DNA of 64,000 nucleotides, from contig NZ_VCNG01000004.1 in assembly GCF_006227205.1 (NCBI RefSeq), forward strand, positions 434,001 through 498,000, given 5' to 3'. Positions 1-7,723 of the stretch are shown one piece after another. Position 1 is the stretch's first letter; each line of letters opens with the position of its first letter. The DNA comes from Pseudomonas sp. ICMP22404. Its GTDB lineage: Bacteria; Pseudomonadota; Gammaproteobacteria; Pseudomonadales; Pseudomonadaceae. The notes under the pieces were generated by a model, which worked only from the letters and a program-made list of their open reading frames with translations, searched no databases and was not told the DNA's origin. The position numbers and the translations under genes were made by a program.

Positions 1-689
1 ACCTGGCCATGCGGTACTGGCAGCGCACCAGCTCGGTCACCCTGGAAACGTTCGAGCAACATCACGATCTCTGGCTGAACCCGCTACGCATCGCTTTCAG
101 CCATATCCGCAACCTGACGGAACTGAAGAAGATCATCAGCCTGGCGATCGGCGTCAATCTGATCATAGGCGTCACCCTGGCCACTTCGGCGGCCATGGTC
201 ATCGGCCAGTACAGCGCCGGCAAGGACTATTACGCCGGGTTGCAGGCCGCTGGCGCCGTGACCACCATCGTCATCCTGTTCCTCCTGGCACGGGTCTCGC
301 TGCCCTTGAAATGGCTGGGTGCCCTGTCGTACACATTGATCGCCACAGGCGCTTTCATCACCGCCCTCAGTCCAAACGCCTGGGGTTACGTGGTGGGTTT
401 CCTTCTGGTCGTCGGCTTCGACAAAATGTTCAACGTCTACATGCGCAGCATTCGCCAGCAAGTCATCCCGCCCCAGGACTTCGGCAAGACCGTCGGCGTT
501 ATCACGTTGCTCAACAACCTGTCACAACCGCTGGCGGGCCTATTGGTCGCGCTGCTGGCCGCGCCGATCGGATTGCAAAAGGTGATTCTGCTGCTGGCGT
601 TGGCGACCGGCCTGATCGGCCTCGGGGTGATGGTGGCCTATCGAAGCCCGAGGCCTCGATCAACACGCATCGGCGCGGATACCGACTGA
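1..689 (+). CDS. MFS-type transporter, C-terminal part (cut by window edge)
   Basis: The reading frame is open to the first base of the window, so this is the 3' part of a longer gene; the ATG at 9 is probably internal. About 226 residues are visible. After a hydrophilic stretch (residues 1-38) that looks like the central loop, there are about six hydrophobic segments (near residues 43-65, 78-97, 102-120, 124-145, 166-188 and 190-210), which is what the C-terminal half of a 12-helix major facilitator would show. The substrate cannot be inferred. No downstream partner is close: the next gene starts 277 bases later. Confidence 0.7.
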   Translation, partial: LAMRYWQRTSSVTLETFEQHHDLWLNPLRIAFSHIRNLTELKKIISLAIGVNLIIGVTLATSAAMVIGQYSAGKDYYAGLQAAGAVTTIVILFLLARVSLPLKWLGALSYTLIATGAFITALSPNAWGYVVGFLLVVGFDKMFNVYMRSIRQQVIPPQDFGKTVGVITLLNNLSQPLAGLLVALLAAPIGLQKVILLLALATGLIGLGVMVAYRSPRPRSTRIGADTD

Positions 690-840
690 GAAATGTCACG
701 CAATAAGGGCGGCGTTCACCTCGACTGGCACCGCCGGGGTATCAGCCCGTTGCGATGACGTGTAATGCATTATTAATGACTTATTGTTGAGGCATGGTTG
801 GAACGTCACTGGCGTCCGACTCTCCATTCGTCGCCTGTAG

Positions 841-868
841 GACGTGGCCGGCCCTGCCGGGCCACGTC
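841..868. other. Strong stem-loop in intergenic region
   Basis: GACGTGGC (841-848) pairs with GCCACGTC (861-868), and inner CCGG bases extend the stem. There is no T-run after it, so it is not a classical intrinsic terminator. The 690-966 intergenic region otherwise shows only an AT-rich patch at 760-785 that could carry the promoter of the next small gene. Confidence 0.4.
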
Positions 869-966
869 TGGCTTAGGGTTTGCAGCAATTGCCGTAGCCG
901 CCAGGAAGACGACATTCTGACGCTGCGGCAACTCAATCACGCTTGGTCAGCCACCGGAGATGTACC

Positions 967-1173
967 GTGTCAACTCTCAATGAAATCGCAGCGAACCACG
1001 CGAGAATGGCAAAGGCAAAGGAAGAGGAATTGATACGGCTGAGTGCACTTCACGTTCAAGTAGTCGGCAGTTTTGAAATTACGCCGATTGAGGCGAAGCA
1101 ACAGATGCCGCTGCACTTCATGGCTGGCGTACAGGAACATTCATTCGGGGAGACCGCAGCCCTGAGCTTCTGA
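967..1173 (+). CDS. Small hypothetical protein (68 aa)
   Basis: I do not recognise this protein. I chose the GTG at 967 because GGAG at 956-959 lies 7 bases upstream; the in-frame ATG at 943 has no ribosome binding site. The product starts with an amphipathic, Ala/Lys/Glu-rich helix (about residues 3-30) followed by a short hydrophobic stretch, has no signal peptide or membrane helix, and is likely cytosolic. A hairpin terminator follows 19 bases after the stop, so the gene is probably monocistronic. Short Pseudomonas-specific genes of this kind are common and usually uncharacterised. Confidence 0.5.
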   Translation: MSTLNEIAANHARMAKAKEEELIRLSALHVQVVGSFEITPIEAKQQMPLHFMAGVQEHSFGETAALSF

Positions 1174-1191
1174 CCTGAGTGACATTAATTT

Positions 1192-1215
1192 ATCGCCCGC
1201 CTGTAAGCGGGCGAT
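1192..1215. terminator. Bidirectional hairpin terminator
   Basis: ATCGCCCGC (1192-1200), a CTGTAA loop, then GCGGGCGAT (1207-1215). It sits between convergent genes (small ORF on plus, azlD on minus), with T-rich bases on both sides. Confidence 0.7.
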
Positions 1216-1222
1216 TTGCATC

Positions 1223-1531
1223 TCAGAACTGCCTCACCAGCGCTGCCGCCAGTATGCCCGCCGCAATCGCCGGCAACGGTTTCTTCAGGACCAGCATGAC
1301 AACTGCCGTGGTGAGCAAGGCCAGGCGTGCGCCGTCATCCCCCTTGACCGCCATCGGTGCCAGGACCGCCACCAATACCGAGCCCGACATGGCGGTGATG
1401 AACTGCTGCACCCGATAGTTGATCGGTACGAACGACATCACGAAAACCCCGCCCCAGCGAGTCGCCAATGTCACGAGTGCCATGATCAGGATGATGACCA
1501 GCGTGCCATACCCCGCCGTTGCGATATTCAT
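1223..1531 (-). CDS. azlD: AzlD-family branched-chain amino acid exporter small subunit
   Basis: A 102-residue hydrophobic protein with three to four membrane helices, typical of AzlD, the small partner of AzlC in inner-membrane export of branched-chain amino acids and their analogues. The ATG at 1531 is preferred over the ATG 18 bases upstream: GGAG lies 8 bases before it and it overlaps the azlC stop as ATGA, which implies translational coupling. The family's typical Thr-Arg pair is visible in the first helix (TLATRWGG). The function is inferred from family and pairing; the exact substrate is unknown. Confidence 0.85.
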   Translation of the reverse strand: MNIATAGYGTLVIILIMALVTLATRWGGVFVMSFVPINYRVQQFITAMSGSVLVAVLAPMAVKGDDGARLALLTTAVVMLVLKKPLPAIAAGILAAALVRQF

Positions 1532-2238
1532 TGTTTTTTCTCCATCCACAACGCGCCCAACAGCCCTCCCGCCAAAGCCCCCACAACGACATGACTGTTA
1601 GCCGGTAAGTACCAGTAAGCCATCAGCGAAGAGCAGGCCGCGACGGTCCAGATGATGAACATGCGCGGGTTCTTCTTCCCGCCCACCACCATCGCCAACA
1701 GGAAACACCCCATCACCATGTCGAGCCCGAAACTGACGGGATTCTGGATGGCGCTGCCAAAATGCAGGCCCAGCCAACTGCCCAGGATCCAGGCGGCCCA
1801 CAGCGCAATACCACCCCCGAACAGCAACCCAAACCCCGGCTTGCCAGCGTTGAACGCTTGCATCGCCATGGCCCAGTTGGCATCGGAGACCACCAGCATC
1901 ACGCCGTAGCGCTTGGCCACCGGCAACTCCCACAGCCATGGGTAGAGCGTCGCGCCCATCAACAGATGCCGGGCGTTGATGGCGAACACGGTGATGATCA
2001 GTGGCACCACGGGCACCTGTTCGCCCCACAGATCCAGCGCGGCAAATTGTGAAGCGCCGGCAAAAACCAGCGTGCTCATGAGAACGGCCGACGCATCACT
2101 CAATCCCGTTTGCGCAGCCGCCAGGCCGAAAGCGACCCCGAATACGACGACGAACAGAGAGATCGGCATCAACCGCCTGAACCCGTCGTAGATGTGCTCG
2201 CGCTTCAACTCATGCAGAGGGGGTTCAACGTTTGACAA
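1528..2238 (-). CDS. azlC: AzlC-family branched-chain amino acid exporter large subunit
   Basis: A 236-residue multispanning protein with the AzlC core (a GVAFGLAAAQTGLS-type first segment and a FAGASQFAALDLW motif typical of the family). AzlC with AzlD forms an inner-membrane permease that exports branched-chain amino acids. The TTG at 2238 is the likely start because GAGG stands about 7 bases upstream; the longer frame from 2295 has no ribosome binding site and would add 19 atypical residues. It is the first gene of a two-gene operon and is divergent from the HD-domain gene at 2448, with both promoters in the 209-base gap. Confidence 0.85.
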   Translation of the reverse strand: MSNVEPPLHELKREHIYDGFRRLMPISLFVVVFGVAFGLAAAQTGLSDASAVLMSTLVFAGASQFAALDLWGEQVPVVPLIITVFAINARHLLMGATLYPWLWELPVAKRYGVMLVVSDANWAMAMQAFNAGKPGFGLLFGGGIALWAAWILGSWLGLHFGSAIQNPVSFGLDMVMGCFLLAMVVGGKKNPRMFIIWTVAACSSLMAYWYLPANSHVVVGALAGGLLGALWMEKKQ

Positions 2239-2447
2239 GACAGCGCCTCGTTTAGGGATCGACTTAAAAGGAACCAGTATGCGAGCCGAAGACAACTTCC
2301 GAAAAGCACATAATTCGAAGAGGCCCTATTCGATAACCTCATACCTCAGTGAACGCGTTCATATCGAAGACGCTTGTCTGACGCTAAGATTGCCGCGCGG
2401 TCCATCAGTCCCCGCGTCGAGTATCCCTGGAGAACGAGTGAGGTGGC

Positions 2448-2888
2448 ATGAGTACGCTTGAGAAAGCCATAGCGATTTCCGCACGGGCCCATGAAGGGCA
2501 AACCGATAAGGGTGGCGCGCCTTACATCCTGCACCCGCTGAAAGTCATGTTGCGCCTGTCGCATCACGACGAACGTATCGTGGCGGTGCTGCATGACGTG
2601 GTCGAAGACACCCGCGTGACGCTCGCAGACCTGCGCAACGAAGGTTTCAGCGAGGCGATTCTGGCCGCCATCGATTCCCTTACCAAGCGCGAAGGCGAGA
2701 CCTATCAGGCCTTCATCGAACGGGCTGCCCGAGATCCACTGGCGCGTCGGGTGAAGCTGGCCGACCTTGCGGAAAACAGTGATTTGTCACGGATAGACAG
2801 CCCGAGCCAGAAGGATCTGGAGCGGGTTGAAAAGTATCGGAAGGCCGCTGAGTACCTGACGGCTTTGGCCGAAGATACGCAGGGATAG
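2448..2888 (+). CDS. Single-domain HD hydrolase, RelA/SpoT (MESH1)-like
   Basis: A 146-residue protein that covers only an HD domain. The metal-binding pattern matches the SpoT hydrolase domain: H15 in AHEGQ, H29 in YILHP, H49-D50 in LHDVVED with E53-D54, and a KLAD..EN stretch (103-110) where SpoT has KLADRLHN. There is no synthetase, TGS or ACT domain. Relatives hydrolyse (p)ppGpp or related nucleotides, but members of this short group also act on other phosphoesters, so the substrate is inferred. The start is supported by a GTGAGGTGG run just upstream. It is monocistronic and ends at a strong terminator. Confidence 0.75.
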   Translation: MSTLEKAIAISARAHEGQTDKGGAPYILHPLKVMLRLSHHDERIVAVLHDVVEDTRVTLADLRNEGFSEAILAAIDSLTKREGETYQAFIERAARDPLARRVKLADLAENSDLSRIDSPSQKDLERVEKYRKAAEYLTALAEDTQG

Positions 2889-2906
2889 CGGGAAACAGGT
2901 GCCAGG

Positions 2907-2934
2907 AAGGCCCTGGCTTATTTGCCAGGGCCTT
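2907..2934. terminator. Strong bidirectional terminator
   Basis: A perfect 11-bp stem, AAGGCCCTGGC (2907-2917) with GCCAGGGCCTT (2924-2934), and a TTATTT loop, lying between convergent genes. Confidence 0.85.
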
Positions 2935-2948
2935 GTGCCCGAACTACA

Positions 2949-3476
2949 TCACACCTGCGTAAACGTACCGACGCCGCTACCGGAGAACTCTCCGTCGAAA
3001 TCAGGTGGAGACTGCTGGGGATTGACCAGCACGGCCTGCAAGCGGGTCCCATCGGAGATGAACACTTTGATCTTGCCAGCGCTTATCAACAGCTGCAGTG
3101 TCAATTGCACCCCGATGAGACTCACGGCATCAGGCGCTGTACCCAGCAGGTACAGATTGGAGGTATTCAAATGGGTGCCCGTGCCGGTCGCATGACCTGA
3201 AAATCGCACCCGGATGCCTTGTTGAGGAGCATCTGGGCCAATCATGGCGGACAAAGCCGTGATCTGAATCGTTTCGGTGTGGGACCCGTCAATGCTGTCG
3301 CCACTTTCGAAGCGGAAGTAGCCACAAATGCCCTGTTGGGATCCGACCCCAGCCAGGGAATGAGGATGAACGTTCTGTTCTTGCAGCCGTTTGACTTCCA
3401 GGTCATAAGCCGCTTGAGACTGTTTTTTAAGCGCGTCGACTTGGTCAGGTGCGATGTCCTGAAGAGACAGATTCAT
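2949..3476 (-). CDS. Hypothetical protein, possible beta-rich (175 aa)
   Basis: Not recognised. I start at the ATG at 3476, where AGGGA lies 8 bases upstream, rather than the frame start at 3509. The N-terminal part (about 1-35) is a charged helix without a signal peptide. The rest is rich in Gly, Ser, Thr and alternating hydrophobics (about 55-175) and ends in a Gly-rich tail (GEFSGSGVGTF), a composition that suggests a compact beta-sandwich or barrel. A small secreted lipocalin-like or Vap-like fold is possible, but no motif proves it. It is the first of a run of small unrecognised genes up to 10,478. Confidence 0.55.
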   Translation of the reverse strand: MNLSLQDIAPDQVDALKKQSQAAYDLEVKRLQEQNVHPHSLAGVGSQQGICGYFRFESGDSIDGSHTETIQITALSAMIGPDAPQQGIRVRFSGHATGTGTHLNTSNLYLLGTAPDAVSLIGVQLTLQLLISAGKIKVFISDGTRLQAVLVNPQQSPPDFDGEFSGSGVGTFTQV

Positions 3477-3628
3477 AGCTAAAATCCCTTTTGAGATACC
3501 TGGAGACAATCCGCCTCTCTCGGTCGGCGCCTTCCAGGCGCGGTTTCTATGATGCTACGCAATGCTCGACTTGAGCCGCTCCTTTAAATCATAAACAGGA
3601 AGCGCATACAACTTTTACGCGCCCCCCC

Positions 3629-3973
3629 TCACAACAACGGACAAGTACCAATGACGCCATAATCCGGGCTGGAAGAGATGATTTCTACAGCCCAGCCCTG
3701 GGCAAAGACCAACTCGTTCTGCTCGACGAGGGCGAGGATTTCCGGACAGAGTTTGTCGGCGTCTTCTGACGACCCGTCTATGACGATATTGACCGTACGA
3801 TGCTCGGCCGAGAACTCGGAAGCCTGGGTCAAGGCATCCAGGCCGTCCAGCATCTTGCAGAGCAACGACGCGTTTTCTTCGGACTCGTCTCCCCCACTGC
3901 TGTAGGCAGATTGAGCAGTCATGGCCATCAGCAGAAAAAACGCACCCGCTATAAACCTGTTTCTCACAGCCAT
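3629..3973 (-). CDS. Small secreted protein with signal peptide
   Basis: A 114-residue protein. Residues 1-25 form a clear signal peptide (positive start MAVRNRF, hydrophobic core, cleavage likely after an Ala-Tyr-Ser-Ser region). The mature part (about 90 aa) is acidic and has three cysteines (in LLCKM, KLCPE and GTCPLL), so one disulfide bond is likely in the periplasm. No family is recognised. The gene stands alone between two others on the same strand with gaps of more than 100 bases. Confidence 0.6.
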   Translation of the reverse strand: MAVRNRFIAGAFFLLMAMTAQSAYSSGGDESEENASLLCKMLDGLDALTQASEFSAEHRTVNIVIDGSSEDADKLCPEILALVEQNELVFAQGWAVEIISSSPDYGVIGTCPLL

Positions 3974-4100
3974 GCTTCCTGGATTTTGGTGAAGGAATGC
4001 TAATGCACGAACAGAACATCGATAAATTGCAAAGGATCAAGACACCGGGCTCATTATGCGAGAGAACTCGCTCCCGCTGAGCACCCCCAAGGCAATCTGG

Positions 4101-4370
4101 CTACTTATGGGCAGGTTCGGTATTGAACGCGGTATACGGTAGGAACAATGTGTCGGCAACCAAGCTGAACGGCAGGTCAATGAGCGCCACCGGCAACAAC
4201 ACACGGAGCACGCCAGCATTTTCCTCAGTGGCCCCCTTGATCACCTCGATATCCGTGGAAGATCCGCAATAGGGATGAGCACCACAACGCGGGTGATCAT
4301 CAAAGGTTTCGGCAAGCGTCGAACATCCGGTCAGGAGCATGACGGTGATCGCGCCCAGAAAAAACTTCAT
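4101..4370 (-). CDS. YceK/YidQ-family small lipoprotein
   Basis: An 89-residue lipoprotein. The start at 4370 has GGAG 8 bases upstream; the longer frame to 4565 is not supported. The lipobox is LLTGC, giving a lipidated Cys at about residue 16. The mature part holds the RCGAHPYCGSSTDIE segment followed by hydrophobic PVALIDLPFSLVADTLFLPYT, the hallmark of the YceK/YidQ family, whose members are outer-membrane-associated lipoproteins of unclear function and often clustered with transport or envelope genes. Likely monocistronic. Confidence 0.8.
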   Translation of the reverse strand: MKFFLGAITVMLLTGCSTLAETFDDHPRCGAHPYCGSSTDIEVIKGATEENAGVLRVLLPVALIDLPFSLVADTLFLPYTAFNTEPAHK

Positions 4371-4631
4371 ATGGAGCACTCCAAAAATACGGCGGGTGTT
4401 GGGCAACAAGCCCAAGTGACCGGAGGAACCGGAAGAGGTACGGATTGAATTATGCGGCCCGTCCACCTCTCCGGTAATACCCGCCACGCTACTGGAAGTC
4501 CCACTCCTCTGCCGGAACCAGTTGGCAGAACGGTCCATCCAGCGTCGCATTGTGATGAGCCACAATGTCTTCAGCGCTCATGACAGGTGAGTCCGAGGTG
4601 GTATGACCGTCGGCCAGGGGGCCATTCAGGC

Positions 4632-5087
4632 TCAGGGAGCATTGGCGCTGGACGCCGCATCCTGATCGGGCTGCGCCGACAGCGGTACATCGAACACTCG
4701 ATCAAACCCCCATTGAAAAACCAGCGAATAGAAAAAGAAAAACACAAACAGCCCCAGGTTGGTGATCAATGCCAGCCAAAGGCTGATACTCAGCCACGCG
4801 CCAATCACGGGAGTCAGAATCAGCGTCAATCCGCCCTCGAATCCCAGGGAGTGCAGCAAGCGTCGTCGCCAACTGCGATAGCGATAGTACTGGCGGCGCT
4901 CCCACCATTCGAACAGGCCGTTGAACAGCATGTTCCAGGCCAGCGCCACGGCGGAAATCACCAATGACAGCTGGGTCGAATAGACCAAACCCTGACCGTA
5001 GGTGAGCGCCAGGGCCGGTGCCACGAACAGCACGCCGCCAGCCTCGTAGAGAATCGCCTGGAGAATCTTGCGGGGGGTGCCTTGCAT
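4632..5087 (-). CDS. PACE-family antimicrobial compound efflux transporter
   Basis: A 151-residue inner-membrane protein with two bacterial-transmembrane-pair repeats (four helices). The membrane-embedded glutamate required for transport in AceI is at the same place here, Glu15 (ILYEAGG). The conserved WNMLFNGLFEWWERR stretch closes the first repeat. PACE pumps use the proton gradient to export biocides such as chlorhexidine and related cations. I start at the ATG at 5087 because it puts the Glu at 15; the longer frame to 5174 runs into the operator region. The pump is divergent from a LysR regulator that probably controls it, as AceR does AceI. Confidence 0.9.
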   Translation of the reverse strand: MQGTPRKILQAILYEAGGVLFVAPALALTYGQGLVYSTQLSLVISAVALAWNMLFNGLFEWWERRQYYRYRSWRRRLLHSLGFEGGLTLILTPVIGAWLSISLWLALITNLGLFVFFFFYSLVFQWGFDRVFDVPLSAQPDQDAASSANAP

Positions 5088-5131
5088 CGTGGCTCTCTCG
5101 GATTGGTGTGAGAAGACCACAGCCTGGCGAG

Positions 5132-5174
5132 TTGAGCGCCCACGCACAATTGAGCTAAATTGAGCCACGCTCAA
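5132..5174. promoter_or_regulatory. Cluster of TTGAGC half-sites between PACE gene and LysR gene
   Basis: TTGAGC occurs at 5132-5137, 5150-5155 and 5160-5165, and in inverted form GCTCAA at 5169-5174. The last two make the palindrome TTGAGCCACGCTCAA; the 5150 and 5160 copies are one helical turn (10 bases) apart. This is a good candidate operator for the adjacent LysR protein controlling both itself and the pump. Confidence 0.6.
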
Positions 5175-5192
5175 CCTGAGTCATCCATCCCC

Positions 5193-6077
5193 ATGTTCGC
5201 CAAACTGCCCCTCACCGCCTTGCGCGGCTTCGAGTCTGCCGCAAGGCTGGGGAGCTTCAAGGCAGCGGCCCAGGAACTGAGCATCAGCCCGGCGGCGATC
5301 TCCCATCAGGTCAAAAGTCTTGAGGGCTTCCTTGGCGTGCAACTGTTCGAGCGCTCCAGCCAGAACGTGCGCCTGAGCGCCGACGGCGAGCGCCTTCACC
5401 CGCACATCCACCGGGCCCTGCTCGATATCCAACATGGCCTGCAAATGCTGTCGCCAACGTGTGCTGCACAGTCCCTGGTGGTGAGCACCACGCCGGCGTT
5501 CGCCAGCCTGTGGCTGATACCCCGGCTTGGGGATTTTCATCGGTTGCACCCGGATATCGACGTCGGCCTGCACAGCAGCAACGACGTAGTGGACCTCCAG
5601 CGTGACGCAAGCATCGACTTGGCGATCCGCGCCTTGTTCATGCCTGAGCCACAGCTGATCGAACAACCTTTGTTGGATGAGTACTTCGGCGTCTATTGCC
5701 GCCCCGGCTGGCAACCGCCCGAAGAGAACTCACCTGTCGAGCTGATCGACGTACCGTGGTTGAGCCACTCAAGCGTCGCAGTCGACTGGCCAACCTGGTG
5801 CGCCGCGGCAGGCACCCAGAGCTGGCTGGATAACGCGCGCTTGCGACGTTATGACGAGGAACAACATGCGCTGCAGGCCGCCATCGCCGGGCATGGGCTG
5901 GTGCTCGCCAGTAACGTGTTGGTTGCTGAAGCGGTTGCGCGGGGGCAACTGGTTGGCTATCGCCCTGAGGTGAATCTGCCGGGGGCACGGTATAGCGTGG
6001 TGTGCGTGCCGGGGCGGGAGCGGCAGGCGGCGGTGCGGGTATTTAGGGAGTGGTTGGTGGAGCAGACTATGGGCTGA
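5193..6077 (+). CDS. LysR-family transcriptional regulator, GcvA-like
   Basis: A 294-residue LysR-type regulator. The N-terminal winged helix-turn-helix covers about residues 1-60 (LTALRGFESAARLGSFKAAAQELSISPAAISHQVKSLE), followed by a linker helix and a periplasmic-binding-like effector domain (about 85-290). The sequence style is that of GcvA/AmpR-type members. I chose the ATG at 5193; a TTG at 5160 also opens the frame but lies inside the operator repeats. It is divergent from the PACE pump, so the likely role is ligand-dependent activation of that pump. The inducer is unknown. Confidence 0.85.
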   Translation: MFAKLPLTALRGFESAARLGSFKAAAQELSISPAAISHQVKSLEGFLGVQLFERSSQNVRLSADGERLHPHIHRALLDIQHGLQMLSPTCAAQSLVVSTTPAFASLWLIPRLGDFHRLHPDIDVGLHSSNDVVDLQRDASIDLAIRALFMPEPQLIEQPLLDEYFGVYCRPGWQPPEENSPVELIDVPWLSHSSVAVDWPTWCAAAGTQSWLDNARLRRYDEEQHALQAAIAGHGLVLASNVLVAEAVARGQLVGYRPEVNLPGARYSVVCVPGRERQAAVRVFREWLVEQTMG

Positions 6078-6134
6078 GCATTGGGTGCTCATGCTTGTTC
6101 ATCTAAAACGACAGTGTTTTTTATCGAAGGAGCA

Positions 6135-6632
6135 TCAATCAGCGTTAGGGAGTGCTTTTCCTCCTGGCGCAGAGGCAGCAGTGGGATGAGGGATATAAAT
6201 CGCCGAAACCAGAGGTGCGTTCTTCAAGCATACCCAACCGCTTTCTCCCGCATCTCCAGCGATGAGATAACTCGTATTGATTTCCACCAGGAGCCACCCA
6301 CCGCGCCGCGCCCATTTTGCGGAGTTAGCCGCAACAGAAGTGAACTCCGGCAACTTCACCTGGGGTATCCCTGGTTGAGAGCCACCCACCTGACTGATCA
6401 TTTGTTGCACCGTCGGTGCTCCACATGCCGCATTGGCCGGCTCCCCTCCCGCGCTCTTGGTAGTGACCGCAGCCTCGCAACCTGCGGCACTCCCTCCTCG
6501 GACCAGCTTCACATTGATGTGTTTGCCAGTCCTTATCGCAGTCGCAATCACATCGGTCTTCGTGACGACGCCATTGAGAGCGCTGACAATTCCGCTTTCA
6601 TCATTTGGAGCGAGTGTGCTGCTGGAAGCCAT
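6135..6632 (-). CDS. Hypothetical protein with conserved leader (165 aa)
   Basis: Not recognised. The ATG at 6632 is preceded by GAGGAG with 7 bases spacing. The product has no signal peptide, no membrane helix and no lipobox. It is rich in Ala, Gly and Ser, with four cysteines (GCEA, NAACGAP, WVCLK) and a Trp/Arg-rich middle (KWARRGGWLLVEI, about residues 107-120). Its end faces the stop of the LysR gene. The 110 bases before the start resemble the segment at 10,085-10,194, which precedes a different small gene. Confidence 0.5.
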   Translation of the reverse strand: MASSSTLAPNDESGIVSALNGVVTKTDVIATAIRTGKHINVKLVRGGSAAGCEAAVTTKSAGGEPANAACGAPTVQQMISQVGGSQPGIPQVKLPEFTSVAANSAKWARRGGWLLVEINTSYLIAGDAGESGWVCLKNAPLVSAIYIPHPTAASAPGGKALPNAD

Positions 6633-6746
6633 GTCTATTCTCCTCGTCCGTGAATGCGCCGGATGAATATCCGAGCAGAAACGCTGAGTATAGATAGATG
6701 TGAAGTATTCCCAAGGTGAGCGACGACGGGGACGTGCTACAGCGAA
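6633..6746 (-). promoter_or_regulatory. Leader copy A, shared with 10,085-10,194
   Basis: Read on the minus strand, this leader ends in a ribosome binding site (TTCACGGACGAGGAG) and AATAGAC just before the ATG. It aligns over its whole length with leader copy B, clearest at CTATCTA, TTTCTGC and TTCACGGACGAGGA. The rest of the gap to 6934 (divergent gene start at 6935) shows no gene; it must also hold the promoter of the lipoprotein gene, near a T-run at 6899-6908. Confidence 0.5.
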
Positions 6747-6934
6747 TGAGCCCCACCTGATCACGACCTGTGCACTGTTGGACGCGAAGGGATTGGTTGA
6801 GACAAAAGCTGCTTGTCCCCAGCGAGCCAATGAGCCACCATCCGTCCCGCCACTCCTGCGCGTATAGGAGTGCACGAAAATCCCGGCCATCGTGTCGGTT
6901 TTTTTTTGGTTATCGAGCACATAAGGACATGGTC

Positions 6935-7579
6935 ATGCGGGTCGTCACTTTCGCTATTTTTTTTGCTGCAGCACTTGCCGGTTGCTCTGGAATACCTTCA
7001 GTTCCCTACGAAGAGCCTGCTCAATCCGAGAGCTTGGCCCGTGTTCGGGTCATCACCAACTCCAGCGTGTATGGAGACAGCATCATTGGCAGTTGTGCTC
7101 CTGCTACCCGTCACAAAATGGCTGAAGCCGGACGTTTCGGGCGGGACGGGACGGCGAGCATCAACTATCCGCAGTACCCTCTGAAGACGGCGAGCATTGG
7201 CATGCCGCAACGGGTTATGCCCACTCTTATCGAGTACATCCCTGCCATTCGGATGGCCGAAGGGGCGTACAAAGAGGTCGTGACCGAGTATCGCGTCAGG
7301 GCTGATCTACCCTTCCAGATTGCAACCCTGGGCGCGACCATTGGCGGCTATGGCAGCACTTACTCGTCCTGCGGTGGCCAGGCGCTGGTTTACAAGCTGG
7401 AACCAGGGAAAGACTATGAAGCTTTGGCAGGCGTGGCTAACAGCCCCAACAAAGATGGCGGGCAAACGCTTATGTGCATCCTCGGGGTTTTCGAACTCGC
7501 CTCTTTCCCTGGCACTTCAATTGTCATTCCCAAAAAGCTGACGCCTGCTGCGCCTCCGCAGGTAGCCTGCAAGAACTGA
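6935..7579 (+). CDS. Lipoprotein of unknown function
   Basis: A 214-residue lipoprotein. The ATG at 6935 is preferred because AAGGA lies 7 bases upstream; the ATG at 6929 would overlap it. The signal peptide ends in the lipobox LAGC (Cys at about 15). The mature domain includes two Cys-containing segments (IGSCAPATRH and YSSCGGQALVYKLEPGKDYEA), followed by another Cys in TLMCILGVFEL and a C-terminal VACKN, suggesting disulfide bonds. The GKDYEA style resembles periplasmic beta-sandwich proteins, but no family is certain. Likely an envelope protein, monocistronic, followed by two terminators. Confidence 0.65.
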   Translation: MRVVTFAIFFAAALAGCSGIPSVPYEEPAQSESLARVRVITNSSVYGDSIIGSCAPATRHKMAEAGRFGRDGTASINYPQYPLKTASIGMPQRVMPTLIEYIPAIRMAEGAYKEVVTEYRVRADLPFQIATLGATIGGYGSTYSSCGGQALVYKLEPGKDYEALAGVANSPNKDGGQTLMCILGVFELASFPGTSIVIPKKLTPAAPPQVACKN

Positions 7580-7588
7580 CAGGCACAG

Positions 7589-7608
7589 CCCGCCATCCGG
7601 CGGGTTTT
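7589..7608 (+). terminator. Intrinsic terminator after lipoprotein gene
   Basis: CCCGCC (7589-7594), ATCC loop, GGCGGG (7599-7604), then TTTT. It lies 9 bases after the stop of the lipoprotein gene. Confidence 0.8.
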
Positions 7609-7626
7609 GTCTCTATCGGAAATGAG

Positions 7627-7652
7627 AAAGCCCCGATTTGGATCGGGGCTTT
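7627..7652 (+). terminator. Second intrinsic terminator
   Basis: AAAGCCCCGAT (7627-7637), TTGG loop, ATCGGGGCTTT (7642-7652). An 11-bp perfect stem with A/T flanks that can work in both directions. Confidence 0.75.
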
Positions 7653-7723
7653 TGCGTTGCGGCGAAAGAGAAAAAGGGACAAATTCATTTCCCATAGGCA
7701 GGCAGCCCCACTCAAAACAACGC

